DNA from: Actinomycetes bacterium
GTDB lineage: Bacteria > Actinomycetota > Actinomycetes > Actinomycetales > Microbacteriaceae
NCBI GenBank assembly: GCA_023428065.1
Contig: JAEYZI010000056.1
Location: forward strand, 3,371 to 67,370
Reading direction: 5' to 3'
DNA length: 64,000 nt
In this document: positions 48,915-58,330 of the stretch, in pieces
Layout of the letters: the number at the start of each line of letters is the position of its first letter
Position numbering within the stretch: the first letter of the stretch is position 1
Translations under genes and position numbers: made by a program
The notes under the pieces: generated by a model
Databases searched by the model: none
Told to the model about the DNA's origin: nothing
The model's input: the letters and a program-made list of their open reading frames with translations, nothing else

Positions 48915-50614
48915 CGCCCGGCGCCCCCATCCCGCTCCGGACCGCGGCCCGCGTCCGGGAGCGCGATCGAGCCGGTGGCCGTGAGCGTCTCCATGCCCTC
49001 CGCGACCGAGACGGTCGCGAGGTCGGCCTCGGAGGCCTGCATGCGCTCCGTCGTCGTCATGCGCGTGAGCGGGTGGTTCGGCAGGAAGACGATCGCGATG
49101 AGGCTCACCACCGCGAACGGCACCGCGATGAGGAACGAGTGCGAGATGCCCTGGGCGTAGATGTCCTCGAACACGAGGCGCAGGGCGCGGGGCATCTCCG
49201 ACACCTTCGGGAGGGTAGCGGACTGCAGCTGCTCCGCCCACGCGGGCGCGTCCGCGCCGAGGCTCGCGAGCGCGGCGGAGATGTCGTCCTTGCGCTCCAT
49301 GACGAGGCCCGTCACCCGGGCCGCGAGCGCGGCGCCCATGATCGACACGCCGACCGTGCCGCCGAGGCTGCGGAAGAAGGTGACGCCCGAGCTCGCGACG
49401 CCCATGCGCTCGGGCGCGGTGGTGTTCTGCACGACGAGCACGAGGTTCTGCATGGTCATGCCGACGCCCGCGCCGAGCATCGCCATGTAGAGCGAGACGA
49501 GGGCGAAGTTCGTGTCGTAGTGGATGGTCGAGAGCAGGTACGAGCCGGCGGTGAGCAGCGCGGCTCCGACGACGAGGTACGACTTCCACTTGCCGAACCG
49601 GGTGACGAGGGCGCCGACGCCGACCGAGGTGATGAGCAGGCCCGCGATCATCGGGATCGTCATGACGCCCGCCTCGGTCGGGGTCGCGCCGCGCGCGAGC
49701 TGCATGTACTGGCTGAGGAAGACGGATGCGCCGAACATCGCGATGCCCGTGGCGATCGAGGCGATGACCGAGAGGGTGAACGTCGCGTCGCGGAAGAGCG
49801 AGAGCGGGATGAGCGGCTCCTTCGAGCGCAGCTCGACGACGACGAACAGCACCGTCGCGACGAGTGCGCCGCCCACCATCCAGAGCGTCGTCCAGCTCGC
49901 CCACTCGAACTGCTCGCCCGCGAGCGAGACCCAGATGAGCAGGAGGCCGACGGCGACCGAGAGCAGCACGATGCCGAGGTAGTCGATCGCGGTCTTGCGG
50001 CGATCGCGCACGGGGATGTGCAGGGTCGCCTGCACGATCACGAGCGCGAGCACGGCGACGGGCACCGCGACGAAGAAGTTCCAACGCCATCCCCAGATGT
50101 CGGCGATGACGCCGCCGAGCAGCGGTCCGCCGATGGTCGCGACGGCCATGACGGCACCGAAGAGGCCCATGTACCGGCCGCGCTCGCGCGGGCTGATGAT
50201 GTCGGCCATGATCACCTGGCCGAGCGCGGCGAGTCCGCCGGCGCCGATGCCCTGCACGGCGCGGAAGCCGATGAGCATCTCGGGGTTGGTCGAGAAGCCG
50301 GCCGCCGCCGACGCGACGATGAAGATCACGATCGCGAGCTGGTAGAGCACCTTGCGGTTGGTGAGGTCGGCGAGCTTCCCCCACACGGGCGTCGAGATGG
50401 CGGTCGTGAGGAGGGTCGCGGTGATGACCCACGTGAAGGCGGTCTGGTCGCCCTCGAGGTCGTGGATGATCGTCGGCAGTGACGTGGAGACGACGGTCGA
50501 CGCGAGCATCGACACGAACATGCCGAGGAGGAGGCCGGAGAGGGCCTCGAGCACGCGGCGGTGCTGCGTGCGGTCGGACGGGGTCTCCGGGGAGGCGGGG
50601 GTGGTGCGGGACAT
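48911..50614 (-). CDS. DHA2 (14-TMS) major facilitator drug exporter
   Basis: 567 aa with fourteen hydrophobic segments: LSGLLLGMFVSMLASTVVSTSLPTII (motif D1-like), WVITATLLTTAISTPVWGKLADLTNRKVLY (motif A), GFRAVQGIGAGGLAALGQVIMADIISPRERGRYMG (motif B region) and VMAVATIGGPLLGGVIADIWGWRWNFFVAVPVAVLAL (motif C). EmrB/QacA-type pumps export toxic organic compounds using protons. The hydrophilic C-terminal ~55 residues are outside the fold. Transcribed with the downstream MarR regulator. The start at 50614 is followed closely by the operator region. Confidence 0.92.
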   Translation of the reverse strand: MSRTTPASPETPSDRTQHRRVLEALSGLLLGMFVSMLASTVVSTSLPTIIHDLEGDQTAFTWVITATLLTTAISTPVWGKLADLTNRKVLYQLAIVIFIVASAAAGFSTNPEMLIGFRAVQGIGAGGLAALGQVIMADIISPRERGRYMGLFGAVMAVATIGGPLLGGVIADIWGWRWNFFVAVPVAVLALVIVQATLHIPVRDRRKTAIDYLGIVLLSVAVGLLLIWVSLAGEQFEWASWTTLWMVGGALVATVLFVVVELRSKEPLIPLSLFRDATFTLSVIASIATGIAMFGASVFLSQYMQLARGATPTEAGVMTIPMIAGLLITSVGVGALVTRFGKWKSYLVVGAALLTAGSYLLSTIHYDTNFALVSLYMAMLGAGVGMTMQNLVLVVQNTTAPERMGVASSGVTFFRSLGGTVGVSIMGAALAARVTGLVMERKDDISAALASLGADAPAWAEQLQSATLPKVSEMPRALRLVFEDIYAQGISHSFLIAVPFAVVSLIAIVFLPNHPLTRMTTTERMQASEADLATVSVAEGMETLTATGSIALPDAGRGPERDGGAGR

Positions 50615-50665
50615 GCGGTCCTTCGACGAGGGCGGACGGGACGCGCGGCGACGGTGACGCGAGAT

Positions 50666-50700
50666 CGTTGAGTTATCTCAACGGTTGAGAGTCGTCAACA
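50666..50700. promoter_or_regulatory. MarR-type operator and promoter of the efflux pump
   Basis: CGTTGAG-TTAT-CTCAACG (50666-50683) is a perfect 7-bp inverted repeat. Adjacent GTTGA...GTCAAC (50685-50700) is a second, weaker one. On the minus strand TTGACG followed by ATAACT-like sequence forms a promoter that these sites overlap. The position just upstream of the pump-MarR operon supports autorepression by MarR. Confidence 0.65.
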
Positions 50701-50755
50701 ATACGCCGATCGTTGCGGCATGTCAACCATCGACCGTGGCCCACCTCGTCGCGAG

Positions 50756-51310
50756 TCAGGCGCGCATGCCCGCGGCGAGGATGCGCACGAGCCGCCGCGC
50801 GAGGTCCGGCGCCTGCGCCGCGACGGCCTCCGGCTGCGGGCGCGAGAGCATGCCGACCGCGAGCACGAGCTCGAGCGCCGAGACGCGACCGTCGGCGAGT
50901 CCGGCCGAGCGCGCGCGCACCATGACAGCGTCCACCGCCGCGAGGCTCGCCCCCTGGGCGTCCCGCACGGGCGCCGGCAGCCCGTCGGCCGCCACGTGGG
51001 CGAGCGCGTCCGCGAGCGCGCCGAGCTCGAGCCCGACGAGTCGGTCGAGGAAACCCGCCCAGGCCGCCTGAGGATCCGCGCCGAACGCCGCGAGCGCATC
51101 CGTCGCGGCGTCCGCGATGTCGCCGAGGATCTCGAGCACGACCTCATCGACGAGCTCTTCTCGGGAGGCAAAGTTGCGGTAGAGCGTCGCGATGCCGACG
51201 CCGGCCGCCTCCGCGACGGACTCGAGCGCGACCCCGCTCCCGTGCACCGCGAAGAGTCGCCGGGCCTCACGCGTGAGGGCGCGGCGACGGCGCATCGCGT
51301 CCTGGCGCAT
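50756..51310 (-). CDS. TetR family transcriptional regulator
   Basis: 184 aa. N-terminal helix-turn-helix: TREARRLFAVHGSGVALESVAEAAGVGIATLYRNFASREELVDEV, followed by a helical ligand domain. Start ATG 51310 (MRQDAMRRRR) fits family length; the open frame upstream covers the promoter region. It is divergent from the membrane protein gene at 51403, and a palindrome between them is a likely operator. Ligand unknown. Confidence 0.88.
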   Translation of the reverse strand: MRQDAMRRRRALTREARRLFAVHGSGVALESVAEAAGVGIATLYRNFASREELVDEVVLEILGDIADAATDALAAFGADPQAAWAGFLDRLVGLELGALADALAHVAADGLPAPVRDAQGASLAAVDAVMVRARSAGLADGRVSALELVLAVGMLSRPQPEAVAAQAPDLARRLVRILAAGMRA

Positions 51311-51326
51311 GTCGGCCTCCCCGGTG

Positions 51327-51344
51327 CTCCACCCCGAAGTGGAG
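51327..51344. promoter_or_regulatory. TetR-type operator
   Basis: CTCCAC-CCCGAA-GTGGAG is a perfect 6-bp inverted repeat between the TetR gene and the divergent membrane protein gene, overlapping GGAGTATAGT, where TATAGT (51345-51350) is a good -10 box for the rightward gene. A second palindrome, GGAGGA-AGT-TCCTCC, follows at 51368-51382. Both fit control by the adjacent TetR protein. Confidence 0.6.
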
Positions 51345-51402
51345 TATAGTCCTCCGGGTAAGAAATGGAGGAAGTTCCTCCGCAAGTCCCGACGAGAGCA
51401 CC

Positions 51403-52455
51403 ATGACCACGCACACCCCTCCCGCCGCCCGCGCATCCGAGACCGTCACCGACGCCTCCGCGACCCACCCCCCGCGACGTCTCCCTCCGGCGGCGGTGCT
51501 CGCCGCGGGCCTCACTCTCGGGCTCTCGGTGATCCTCACCCTCCTGCTCGTCGTGTTCATCATGCCGTCGCTCGCGAGTGGCCCCCACGGCCTCCCGGTC
51601 GGCGTCGTCGCGGATGCCGGGCGGCTCGAGCAGGTGGAGGCGGGTCTCGAGGCGGCCGATCCCGAGGCGTTCACCGTGACGGCGTTCGACGACGCCGACG
51701 AGCTCGCCGCGGCGATCCGCGCCCGCGACGTCGCGGGCGGACTCGTGATCGCAGACGACGTCGTGCACAGTTACGTCGCGAGCGCGGGCTCGGTCGCGAT
51801 CTCGTCGACGATCACCGCGACCGGGGAGGCGGTCGCCGCGGAACTCGGGCTCGAGGCGCGCAGCACGGACGTCGTGCCGCTGCCCGCCGCCGACCCGACG
51901 GGCGTCGGCATCGGCGGCCTCGCGTTCCCGCTCGTCTTCGGCGGCATCGTGCCGGCCGTCGCCTTCCGCGCCCTCTTCCCGCGCCGCCTCGGGTGGGCGA
52001 TCGGCGGCATCGTCGGGTTCTCGCTCGTCGGCGGCGTCGTCGTGGCGTCGGTGCTCGCGTTCCTCTTCGGCAGCATCGCGGCCTCCGCCTTCTGGCCCGT
52101 CGCGGGCGCCATGGCTCTCGGCATCGGCGCTCTCGCGCTGCCGCTCGCGGGGCTCAAGGAGATCTTCGGTGCCAAGGGCTTCACGATCGGCGCGATGGTC
52201 ATGATGTTCCTCGGCAACCCGCTCGCGGGCATCGCCACCTCGGCCGCCTGGCTGCCCGGCTGGCTCGGCGCGAGCGGTCAGGCGCTGCCCCCGGGCTCCG
52301 CGGGGACCCTCGTGCGCGCGGCCGCCTACTTCGGCGGCGCGGGCGGTCTCGGCGCCGCGCTCGTGCTCACCGCGTGGACCCTCGCGGGGGTCGCGCTGCT
52401 CGCGATCGCCGTGCGGCGCGGTCACCGGGCCCGGAGCGCCAGGCCGGCTCCCTAG
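51403..52455 (+). CDS. TetR-controlled membrane protein, ABC-2/YhgE-like
   Basis: 350 aa. One N-terminal helix (VLAAGLTLGLSVILTLLLVVFIMP), a ~130-residue outside domain (PVGVVADAGRLEQVEAGLEAADPEAFTVTAF, DELAAAIRARDVAGGLVIADD), then five C-terminal helices. This layout resembles ABC-2 permease-like/YhgE-Pip proteins that are usually under TetR control and linked to envelope stress or drug export. No ATPase gene is adjacent. Its last codons overlap the stop of the convergent gene by 4 bp. Confidence 0.7.
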   Translation: MTTHTPPAARASETVTDASATHPPRRLPPAAVLAAGLTLGLSVILTLLLVVFIMPSLASGPHGLPVGVVADAGRLEQVEAGLEAADPEAFTVTAFDDADELAAAIRARDVAGGLVIADDVVHSYVASAGSVAISSTITATGEAVAAELGLEARSTDVVPLPAADPTGVGIGGLAFPLVFGGIVPAVAFRALFPRRLGWAIGGIVGFSLVGGVVVASVLAFLFGSIAASAFWPVAGAMALGIGALALPLAGLKEIFGAKGFTIGAMVMMFLGNPLAGIATSAAWLPGWLGASGQALPPGSAGTLVRAAAYFGGAGGLGAALVLTAWTLAGVALLAIAVRRGHRARSARPAP

Positions 52456-54467
52456 ACCGGCGCCCTCACCTCGAAGGTCGTCGTCCACGTGATGACGTCC
52501 GTGCCGTCGTCGACCACGACGCTCACGGGGTGCATGCCGAGCGGCACGTAGATGCTCACGGGGATGGCCATGGCGAGGTTGCCGTCGGAGCCGGTCACGC
52601 CCGCGAGCACGGAGCCCGGCGTCTCGACGAGCACGTCGGTGTCGACCGGCAGCCCGGAGACGAAGAGGTTGAGAGTCTCGCCCTGCAGCGCGGACGACAC
52701 CGAGAAGACGGCCGTGTACGGGGGCGCGACGATCTCGACCGGCACATCCGTCGGCACCCACGTGCCGGGGCTGATCTCGTAACCGACCCGAAGGAGGTAG
52801 CTGCCCGCGGGCGTGAAGGCGGAGACCTCGAAGGGCACCGACACGGTGCCGTCCGACTGCGACGTCACCTCCTCCGACACGTCGAGCTGCGTGGAGGTGA
52901 CCCGCACGGCGACCCCGGCGGGCAGCTTCGAGCCCACGACCGCGGCGCCGGTCGTGCCGGCCATGACCGGGTGGGCGGGCCCCGTGAAGACCGCCGTGGC
53001 GACGGGGGTGGGCGGGGAAGGCGCCGGCGGGGTCGGCGCGGGCCGCACCGGCGGGCGCGGCGGGGACGGCTCCACGACGGGCGGCTCGGGCGGCGGGGGC
53101 GTGTCCTCGACGAGACGGCCGTCCGGCGTGAAGACGATGTCGCCGCCGCCGCCGGAGTCGGGGGTGACGCGCGTGGTCGCCCGCGATGTCGTCCCCGTCG
53201 ACGGGTCGCTCACCCGCACGCCGATCGTGCGCGGCGCATCCCCGTCGGGGGTGAACCACACGAGGCCGTCGGGCGCACGCGTCTCGTACACGCCGTCGCC
53301 GTCGAGGTCGAACTCGTAGACGAGGTCGCCCCCCGGGCGGCCGGAGACGACGGCCGAGACGAGGGTCGGCGTGCCCGCGAAGGCGAGCGACACGGTCCGC
53401 AGGGTGACGTCCGACGCGCCGTCGGCGCCGTCCCAGACGACCGACTCCCCCGCGGCGAGGGCCGCGAGCGCGAGCTGCCTGCGCTCGTATGCGAGCCGCG
53501 CGATCGCGAGCGCGTCGTCCTGCGCCTCACCGGCCCGGGCGGGACTGTAGTAGTCGAGGTGCTCGCCGTAGGCGCCGACGGCAAGCTTCACGAGGCCCTC
53601 GAGCGGGGTGAAATCGCAGATGGGGTCGCCCGCGTGGCAGATGCTGCTCGTGAGTTCACGGCCCCCGTAGTACGCGTCGAGCGCGGCGGCCTGCGTCTCA
53701 TCCGCCTTCCAGCGGATGATGCCGATGCCGCCGGAGCCGTCGGAGCGCACACCGGGCGCGTTGGGCTTCTGGTACGGGTCGCCGATCTTGAGCACGGCGA
53801 GCACGCTCTCGGGGTTGAGCTCGGCCGTATGCCGGGCCGCCATGGCGCCCTGCGAGAAGCCGACCGCCACGAACGACGGGAGGATCGGGCACCCCTCCGA
53901 CGCGCGCAGGTAGTCGCGGATGAGGTGGGTGGCGGCCTCCGCACCCCGCGAGGCCGAGTGCAGCAGGCGCGAGCTCGAGTAGCTGAGCGCCGAGTCGAAG
54001 GAGCTCGCCTCGAGCACGGCCGGGATCGCGTCGTAGCCGAAGGGCTCGTCGTCGCTCGCGGGGCCGATCGGGATGACCGGGATGCCGTCGCCGCGCAGCC
54101 CCTCGTACTCGGTGCGCGAGAGCTCGTCGAAGAGGCCCCGCAGGGTGACGCCCTCCCACCCGTTGGTGACGAGATCGCTCTCGCCATAGCGGTAGGGGGC
54201 GCCCGCGTTGGAGGTCACCCCGGGCGTGAGGTTGGCCTCGCCGCTCCCGCGGAAGGCGAGCACCACGAGCGGCGCACAGCGCTCGTCGATCGTCTGGGCG
54301 AAGCGGCCGCCTCCAGTGATCGAGAGCACCGCGAACACCGTCGATACGACGGCGACCGTCGCGACGACGGCGGCGCCGGCGAGCCAGAGGGCCTTCCGAC
54401 CCCACCCCCTCCGCGACTTCGCCGTCGCGACGCTGCGTACCACTGTTCTCGAACGTCCTCGTGTCAT
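52452..54467 (-). CDS. cutinase-like secreted/anchored hydrolase with repeat domains
   Basis: 671 aa. Basic N-terminus and one transmembrane/signal helix (KALWLAGAAVVATVAVVSTVFAVL, ~25-50). Then a cutinase-type alpha/beta hydrolase (~60-330): nucleophile Ser in VAVGFSQGAMAAR, Asp in AGDPICDFTP and His in AYGEHLDYYSP, with Cys pairs. A PKD-like segment follows (FDLDGDGVYETRAP), a Pro-rich linker (PPPPEPPVVEPSPPRPP) and two Ig-like repeats. It probably acts on lipid esters or polyesters at the cell surface; substrate unknown. All three catalytic residues appear present. Confidence 0.8.
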   Translation of the reverse strand: MTRGRSRTVVRSVATAKSRRGWGRKALWLAGAAVVATVAVVSTVFAVLSITGGGRFAQTIDERCAPLVVLAFRGSGEANLTPGVTSNAGAPYRYGESDLVTNGWEGVTLRGLFDELSRTEYEGLRGDGIPVIPIGPASDDEPFGYDAIPAVLEASSFDSALSYSSSRLLHSASRGAEAATHLIRDYLRASEGCPILPSFVAVGFSQGAMAARHTAELNPESVLAVLKIGDPYQKPNAPGVRSDGSGGIGIIRWKADETQAAALDAYYGGRELTSSICHAGDPICDFTPLEGLVKLAVGAYGEHLDYYSPARAGEAQDDALAIARLAYERRQLALAALAAGESVVWDGADGASDVTLRTVSLAFAGTPTLVSAVVSGRPGGDLVYEFDLDGDGVYETRAPDGLVWFTPDGDAPRTIGVRVSDPSTGTTSRATTRVTPDSGGGGDIVFTPDGRLVEDTPPPPEPPVVEPSPPRPPVRPAPTPPAPSPPTPVATAVFTGPAHPVMAGTTGAAVVGSKLPAGVAVRVTSTQLDVSEEVTSQSDGTVSVPFEVSAFTPAGSYLLRVGYEISPGTWVPTDVPVEIVAPPYTAVFSVSSALQGETLNLFVSGLPVDTDVLVETPGSVLAGVTGSDGNLAMAIPVSIYVPLGMHPVSVVVDDGTDVITWTTTFEVRAPV

Positions 54468-54625
54468 GCCGGACGATCACCCGCGGCCCCCGCCGCGCGT
54501 CCGACGCGTGTCGGGGAATGTGCACCCGACGCATCCAAAATAGCGGAGCGCAGAGGGTGCTCCGCACCACGACGGACGCCCGCCGAAACGGGGGTCGCTC
54601 GACGCGACGGCGATGACGGATGCTG

Positions 54626-54714
54626 CGGAGACGGAGGGATTTGAACCCTCGGTCCCCCGGAGGGGACTCCACCTTAGCAGGGTGGTGCACTCGACCGGAC
54701 TATGCGACGTCTCC
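54626..54714 (-). tRNA. tRNA-Ser(GCT)
   Basis: Minus-strand 89-nt class II tRNA: acceptor GGAGACG/CGTCTCC, discriminator G, anticodon stem CCACC/GGTGG around CTGCTAA (anticodon GCT), long variable arm GTCCCCTCCGGGGGAC, T arm with GGTTCAAATCC. CCA is not encoded. Confidence 0.93.
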
Positions 54715-54764
54715 CGGTATTGCCTGCCCATCATACCCATACGGACGCGGGCATCCGACGCGCG

Positions 54765-56018
54765 TCAGTTGCCGATGCTGCAGGTCTGATCGGCCGCCGT
54801 CTGGCCACGCAGCCCCGAGATCACGACCTGCTCCGAGAGCGTCGCAGGCGGTGCGGATGCGCTCGGATCGTCGGCCGGGGGCGGCGACGGATCGCTCGGC
54901 GGCGTCGTCGCGTTCGGGTCGAGCTCGGAGCCGCGTCCGTCGCCCGCCTGCTCGACCCCGATCGCGCGATCGGCCCGGATGGCGTCCATGAGCTGGGTGC
55001 CGATGTGCTGGTTCGGCTGCACCTTGCCCTCGTAGATGCCCGTGCCGCCCGTCCCACCCGGGTACTGCACGAAGGTGATGCGGTCCATGGGGATGCGCGC
55101 GAGCGCCTTCGCCATCGCCACCATCGTGGCGGGCTGGGCGAGCTCCGACGAGAGCACCATGTTGTCCTTGGCGACGTAGGCGAGCGAGAGCAGCTTCGTG
55201 ACGTCGGTGAGCGTCTCCTCCGACTTGAGCTTGCGGATGAGCGACGACAGGTACACCTGCTGCGAACTGATGCGCGTGAGATCCGATCCGTCGCCCACGC
55301 CGTGACGGGTGCGCAGGAACTGCAGCGCCTGCACGCCGGAGAGCTCGTGCGTGCCCGCGGGCAGGTCGAGGCCCGACCAGCGGTCCGAGATGGGAGAGAG
55401 GAGGCACACCGGCACCCCGCCCACGGCATCCGCCATGGCCGCGACCCCGTCGAAGCCGATCATGCCCGCGAACTGGATGTCGACGCCGAGGAACTCCGAC
55501 ACGACGTCGACGACGCAGCGGAGGCCGCCGTACGAGAGCGCCGTGTTGATCGGGAGGCCTCTCGCCGCACTCGAGGTGCGTCCCGTGTCGGGGTCGGTGC
55601 ACGGCGGGAAGGGCACCACGAGGTCGCGCGGCAGGCTCACCGCCACGGCGCTCGTCTGGTCGGCCGACACGTGCACGAGGATGTTGACGTCGTTGAGCTC
55701 GCTCTCGCGGTCGTAGTTCGCGTCGCTCCCGACGACGAGCACGTTGAAGCCGCCCTCGTAGGCGCCGATCTCGGGGATGGCGACCTCGGTCTCGTTGATG
55801 TCGACGGCGTTGTCGCCGAAGCCCGACGCGAGCTGGTAGGCCGCGATGCCGGCCACCGCGGCCGTCGCGACGAGCACGACGGCGAGCGAGGAGCCGACGA
55901 CCGCGAGCACCGTGCGCCACGCGCGGGGCCGCGGCAGTCGGCCGTGGCGCGCGATGACCGCGGGGCGCGCAGCCGCACCCCGCGCCGAACGGTCTCTCCT
56001 CGGGGCCTCGTCGGACAT
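54765..56018 (-). CDS. LytR-CpsA-Psr (LCP) family protein, copy 1
   Basis: 417 aa. Cytoplasmic Arg-rich tail, one transmembrane helix (WRTVLAVVGSSLAVVLVATAAVAGIAAYQL), then the LCP domain: FNVLVVGSDANYDRE, DVNILVHVSADQTSAVAVSLPRDLVVPFP, and LRTRHGVGDGSDLTRISSQQVYLSSL with the conserved Arg and Asp residues. LCP enzymes transfer secondary wall polymers to peptidoglycan outside the membrane. A Pro/Ser-rich low-complexity tail and two Cys near the C-terminus follow. It is a tandem paralogue of the next gene. Confidence 0.9.
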   Translation of the reverse strand: MSDEAPRRDRSARGAAARPAVIARHGRLPRPRAWRTVLAVVGSSLAVVLVATAAVAGIAAYQLASGFGDNAVDINETEVAIPEIGAYEGGFNVLVVGSDANYDRESELNDVNILVHVSADQTSAVAVSLPRDLVVPFPPCTDPDTGRTSSAARGLPINTALSYGGLRCVVDVVSEFLGVDIQFAGMIGFDGVAAMADAVGGVPVCLLSPISDRWSGLDLPAGTHELSGVQALQFLRTRHGVGDGSDLTRISSQQVYLSSLIRKLKSEETLTDVTKLLSLAYVAKDNMVLSSELAQPATMVAMAKALARIPMDRITFVQYPGGTGGTGIYEGKVQPNQHIGTQLMDAIRADRAIGVEQAGDGRGSELDPNATTPPSDPSPPPADDPSASAPPATLSEQVVISGLRGQTAADQTCSIGN

Positions 56019-56064
56019 CGACTGCTCCTCTCGGTCGGGGAGCCGGGCCCCCCGCGACTCCGCG

Positions 56065-57342
56065 TCAGCCGCGGTAGCCCACGCTGCAGGTCTGGTCGGC
56101 GGCGGTCTGGCCGTTGACGCCCGAGATCACGACCTTCTCGGGAAGCGTCTCCTCGGGGGCCGGGGGTGCGCTCGGATCGGGCGTGCCCGTCTCGGTGGGC
56201 TCCGCAGGCGTCGAGGGGGGCGGGGTCGTCGCGTTGGGGTCGAGCGTCGACCCGCGGTTGTCGCCCGCCTTGTCGAGCCCGATCGCCTGGTCGGCGCGGA
56301 TCGCCGCGAAGAGCGCGTCGGCGACGGCCTTCTTGGGCTGCACCTTGCCCGCGTAGATGCCCGTGCCGCCCGTGGATCCCGGGTACTGGATGAACGTGAT
56401 CCGGTCCATCGGGATGTTGTTGAGCGCCTTCGCCATCGCGACGATCGTCGCGGGCTGGGTGAGCTCCTCGGAGAGCTGCATGTTGGCGGCCGCCGCCTTC
56501 GCGAGCGACATGAGGGTGCCGACGTTGGTGAGCGTCTCGCTCGACTTGAGCTTGCGCAGGAGCGAGGAGAGGAAGACCTGCTGCGAGCTGATGCGCGTGA
56601 GGTCCGAGCCGTCGCCCACCCCGTGGCGCGAGCGAAGGAACGCGAGCGCGTCCCAGCCGTCGAGGTGGTGCGTGCCCGCCTCGAGGTTGAGGCCCACGTA
56701 CTTGTCGTGGATGGGGGTCGCCGTGCACACGTCGACGCCGCCCACGGCGCTCGCCATCGCGGCGACGCCCTCGAAGCCGATCATGCCCGCGTACTGGATG
56801 TCGAGGCCGGTGAGGTTCTCGACGACGTTGACGACGCACGGCAGGCCGCCGTAGTAGAGGGCGTTGTTCATGGGGAGACCCGTCGCGACGCCCCACGTCT
56901 TGCCGGTCTTCGGGTTGGTGCAGCCCGGGTAGGGCACGACGAGGTCGCGCGGGATGCTCACGGCGACCGCGTTGGTCTGGTCGGCGGAGACGTGGATGAG
57001 GATGTTGACGTCGTTGAGCACGCTGTCGCGGTCGTAGAAGGCGTCGCTGCCCACGACGAGCATGTTGAAGCCGCCCTCGTACGCCCCGATCTCGGGGATG
57101 GGGGCGGAGGTGCCCTCGTTGATGTCGACGGCGTTGGCCTTGAGCTCGCTCGAGAGCTGGACCGCGGCGATCCCGCCGACGGCGACGGTCGCCGTGAGGG
57201 CGACGACGGCGGTGGACCCGATGAAGGCGAGCAGGGTCTTCCAGGCGCGGGGGCGCGGGAGTCGACCATGGCGAGCGATGACGGTCGGGCGGGGGGCGCG
57301 CGCGCGGGCGGAGCGATCGCGCTTCAACTCCTGCTCGGACAC
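56065..57342 (-). CDS. LytR-CpsA-Psr (LCP) family protein, copy 2
   Basis: 425 aa. Same architecture as copy 1 (transmembrane helix WKTLLAFIGSTAVVALTATVAVGGIAAVQL; FNMLVVGSDAFYDRD; DVNILIHVSADQTNAVAVSIPRDLVVPYPG; LRSRHGVGDGSDLTRISSQQVFLSSLLRKLKSSETLT). GTG 57342 is preceded by AGAGG at 5 bases; a GTG at 57348 is an alternative. The two genes are 46 bp apart and similar along their length, showing tandem duplication; the tails differ. Confidence 0.9.
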   Translation of the reverse strand: MSEQELKRDRSARARAPRPTVIARHGRLPRPRAWKTLLAFIGSTAVVALTATVAVGGIAAVQLSSELKANAVDINEGTSAPIPEIGAYEGGFNMLVVGSDAFYDRDSVLNDVNILIHVSADQTNAVAVSIPRDLVVPYPGCTNPKTGKTWGVATGLPMNNALYYGGLPCVVNVVENLTGLDIQYAGMIGFEGVAAMASAVGGVDVCTATPIHDKYVGLNLEAGTHHLDGWDALAFLRSRHGVGDGSDLTRISSQQVFLSSLLRKLKSSETLTNVGTLMSLAKAAAANMQLSEELTQPATIVAMAKALNNIPMDRITFIQYPGSTGGTGIYAGKVQPKKAVADALFAAIRADQAIGLDKAGDNRGSTLDPNATTPPPSTPAEPTETGTPDPSAPPAPEETLPEKVVISGVNGQTAADQTCSVGYRG

Positions 57343-57382
57343 GGACACCTCTTCTCGGGTCGGGTTATCGGACGCTGGCGAG

Positions 57383-57467
57383 CGGAGGGCGTGGGATTCG
57401 AACCCACGAGACATCACTGCCCACCGGTTTTCAAGACCGGCTCCATCGGCCGCTCGGACAGCCCTCC
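57383..57467 (-). tRNA. tRNA-Ser(TGA)
   Basis: Minus-strand 85-nt class II tRNA: acceptor GGAGGGC/GCCCTCC, discriminator G, anticodon stem CCGGT/ACCGG around CTTGAAA (anticodon TGA), long variable arm, T arm GTGGGTTCGAATCCCAC. CCA is not encoded. With tRNA-Ser(GCT) it brackets the two LCP genes, and serS lies next to it. Confidence 0.94.
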
Positions 57468-57505
57468 TCGGTTGACCGAATCGAGTGTATAAGGAGAAGG
57501 GAGCC

Positions 57506-58330
57506 TCAACCCTGGAAATAGCGTGCGAGCGCGAGGGCGACGCCCTGCTCGTAGTCGGTGGCCGTGACGTCGGTCGACACGGCGCGCACCTCCTCCGGCG
57601 CCTGTCCCATCGCGACCGCGACGCCGCCGCCGGATGCCGCCCACTCGAACATGTCGATGTCGTTGCGCCCGTCGCCCATCACGAGGACGTGGTCGCGCGC
57701 GATGCCGAGACGCTCGCGCACGTACTCCATTCCGGTGCCCTTGTTGACGCCGTCGGGAGCGATGTCGAGCCACGCCGTCCAGCCGACGTTGTAGCTCACC
57801 TTGTGCAGCCCCATCCGCTCGACGACCTGCAGGAAGTCCTCGATGGCGTGGCCCGGCGACAGCACGACGACGCGCGTCGCGGGGGCGTCGAGCAGCTCCT
57901 CGAACTCCACCTGCAGGCGTCCCGCCGCGAGCGCCCCCTCGGGGAACGGGCCCGTGAAGCGGAACAGACCCTCGGCGTCCTCGACGGCGAAGCTCGCCCC
58001 CTCGAGGTGCCCGTGGATCGTCGTGAGCACCTCGCGCGGGTCGAACGTCTCGACGCGGTCACGCACCCAGCCGACGGGCGCCTCCTTGTCGCGCCGCATG
58101 ACGATGGCGCCGTTGGCGCACACCGCGTAGGAGGGGGCGATGCCGACGCGGTCGATCACGGGGAGCGTCATCGACACCGAGCGGCCCGTCGAGGGCATGA
58201 TCTCGTGCCCGAGGTCGCGCACGCGACGGATCTCGGCCGCCACCCGCGGGTCGAGCTCGCCGTCCTCGGTGAGCACGGTGCCGTCGATGTCGAGACCGAT
58301 GAGCCAACGGTCCTCACGTGCGACCGTCAC
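57506..58330 (-). CDS. Cof-type HAD hydrolase
   Basis: 274 aa phosphatase of the HAD superfamily, Cof subgroup. Motif [12 protein letters not shown] (nucleophile and acid Asp), motif II PSTGRS, and motif [19 protein letters not shown]; a large alpha/beta cap lies between. GTG 58330 overlaps the serS stop (GTGA), so the two are co-translated. Substrate probably a sugar phosphate or similar small metabolite; not predictable. Confidence 0.9.
   Translation of the reverse strand: MTVAREDRWLIGLDIDGTVLTEDGELDPRVAAEIRRVRDLGHEIMPSTGRSVSMTLPVIDRVGIAPSYAVCANGAIVMRRDKEAPVGWVRDRVETFDPREVLTTIHGHLEGASFAVEDAEGLFRFTGPFPEGALAAGRLQVEFEELLDAPATRVVVLSPGHAIEDFLQVVERMGLHKVSYNVGWTAWLDIAPDGVNKGTGMEYVRERLGIARDHVLVMGDGRNDIDMFEWAASGGGVAVAMGQAPEEVRAVSTDVTATDYEQGVALALARYFQG

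Noticed and set aside
49073..50482. Long open frame antisense to the DHA2 exporter
   Set aside because: Repetitive Glu/Asp/Arg/His composition mirrors the exporter's codons; no independent motif.
51192..54644. Open frame of 1150 codons on the plus strand
   Set aside because: Runs across the TetR and membrane-protein region and antisense to the cutinase-like gene; composition is Arg/His-rich, typical of a shadow frame.
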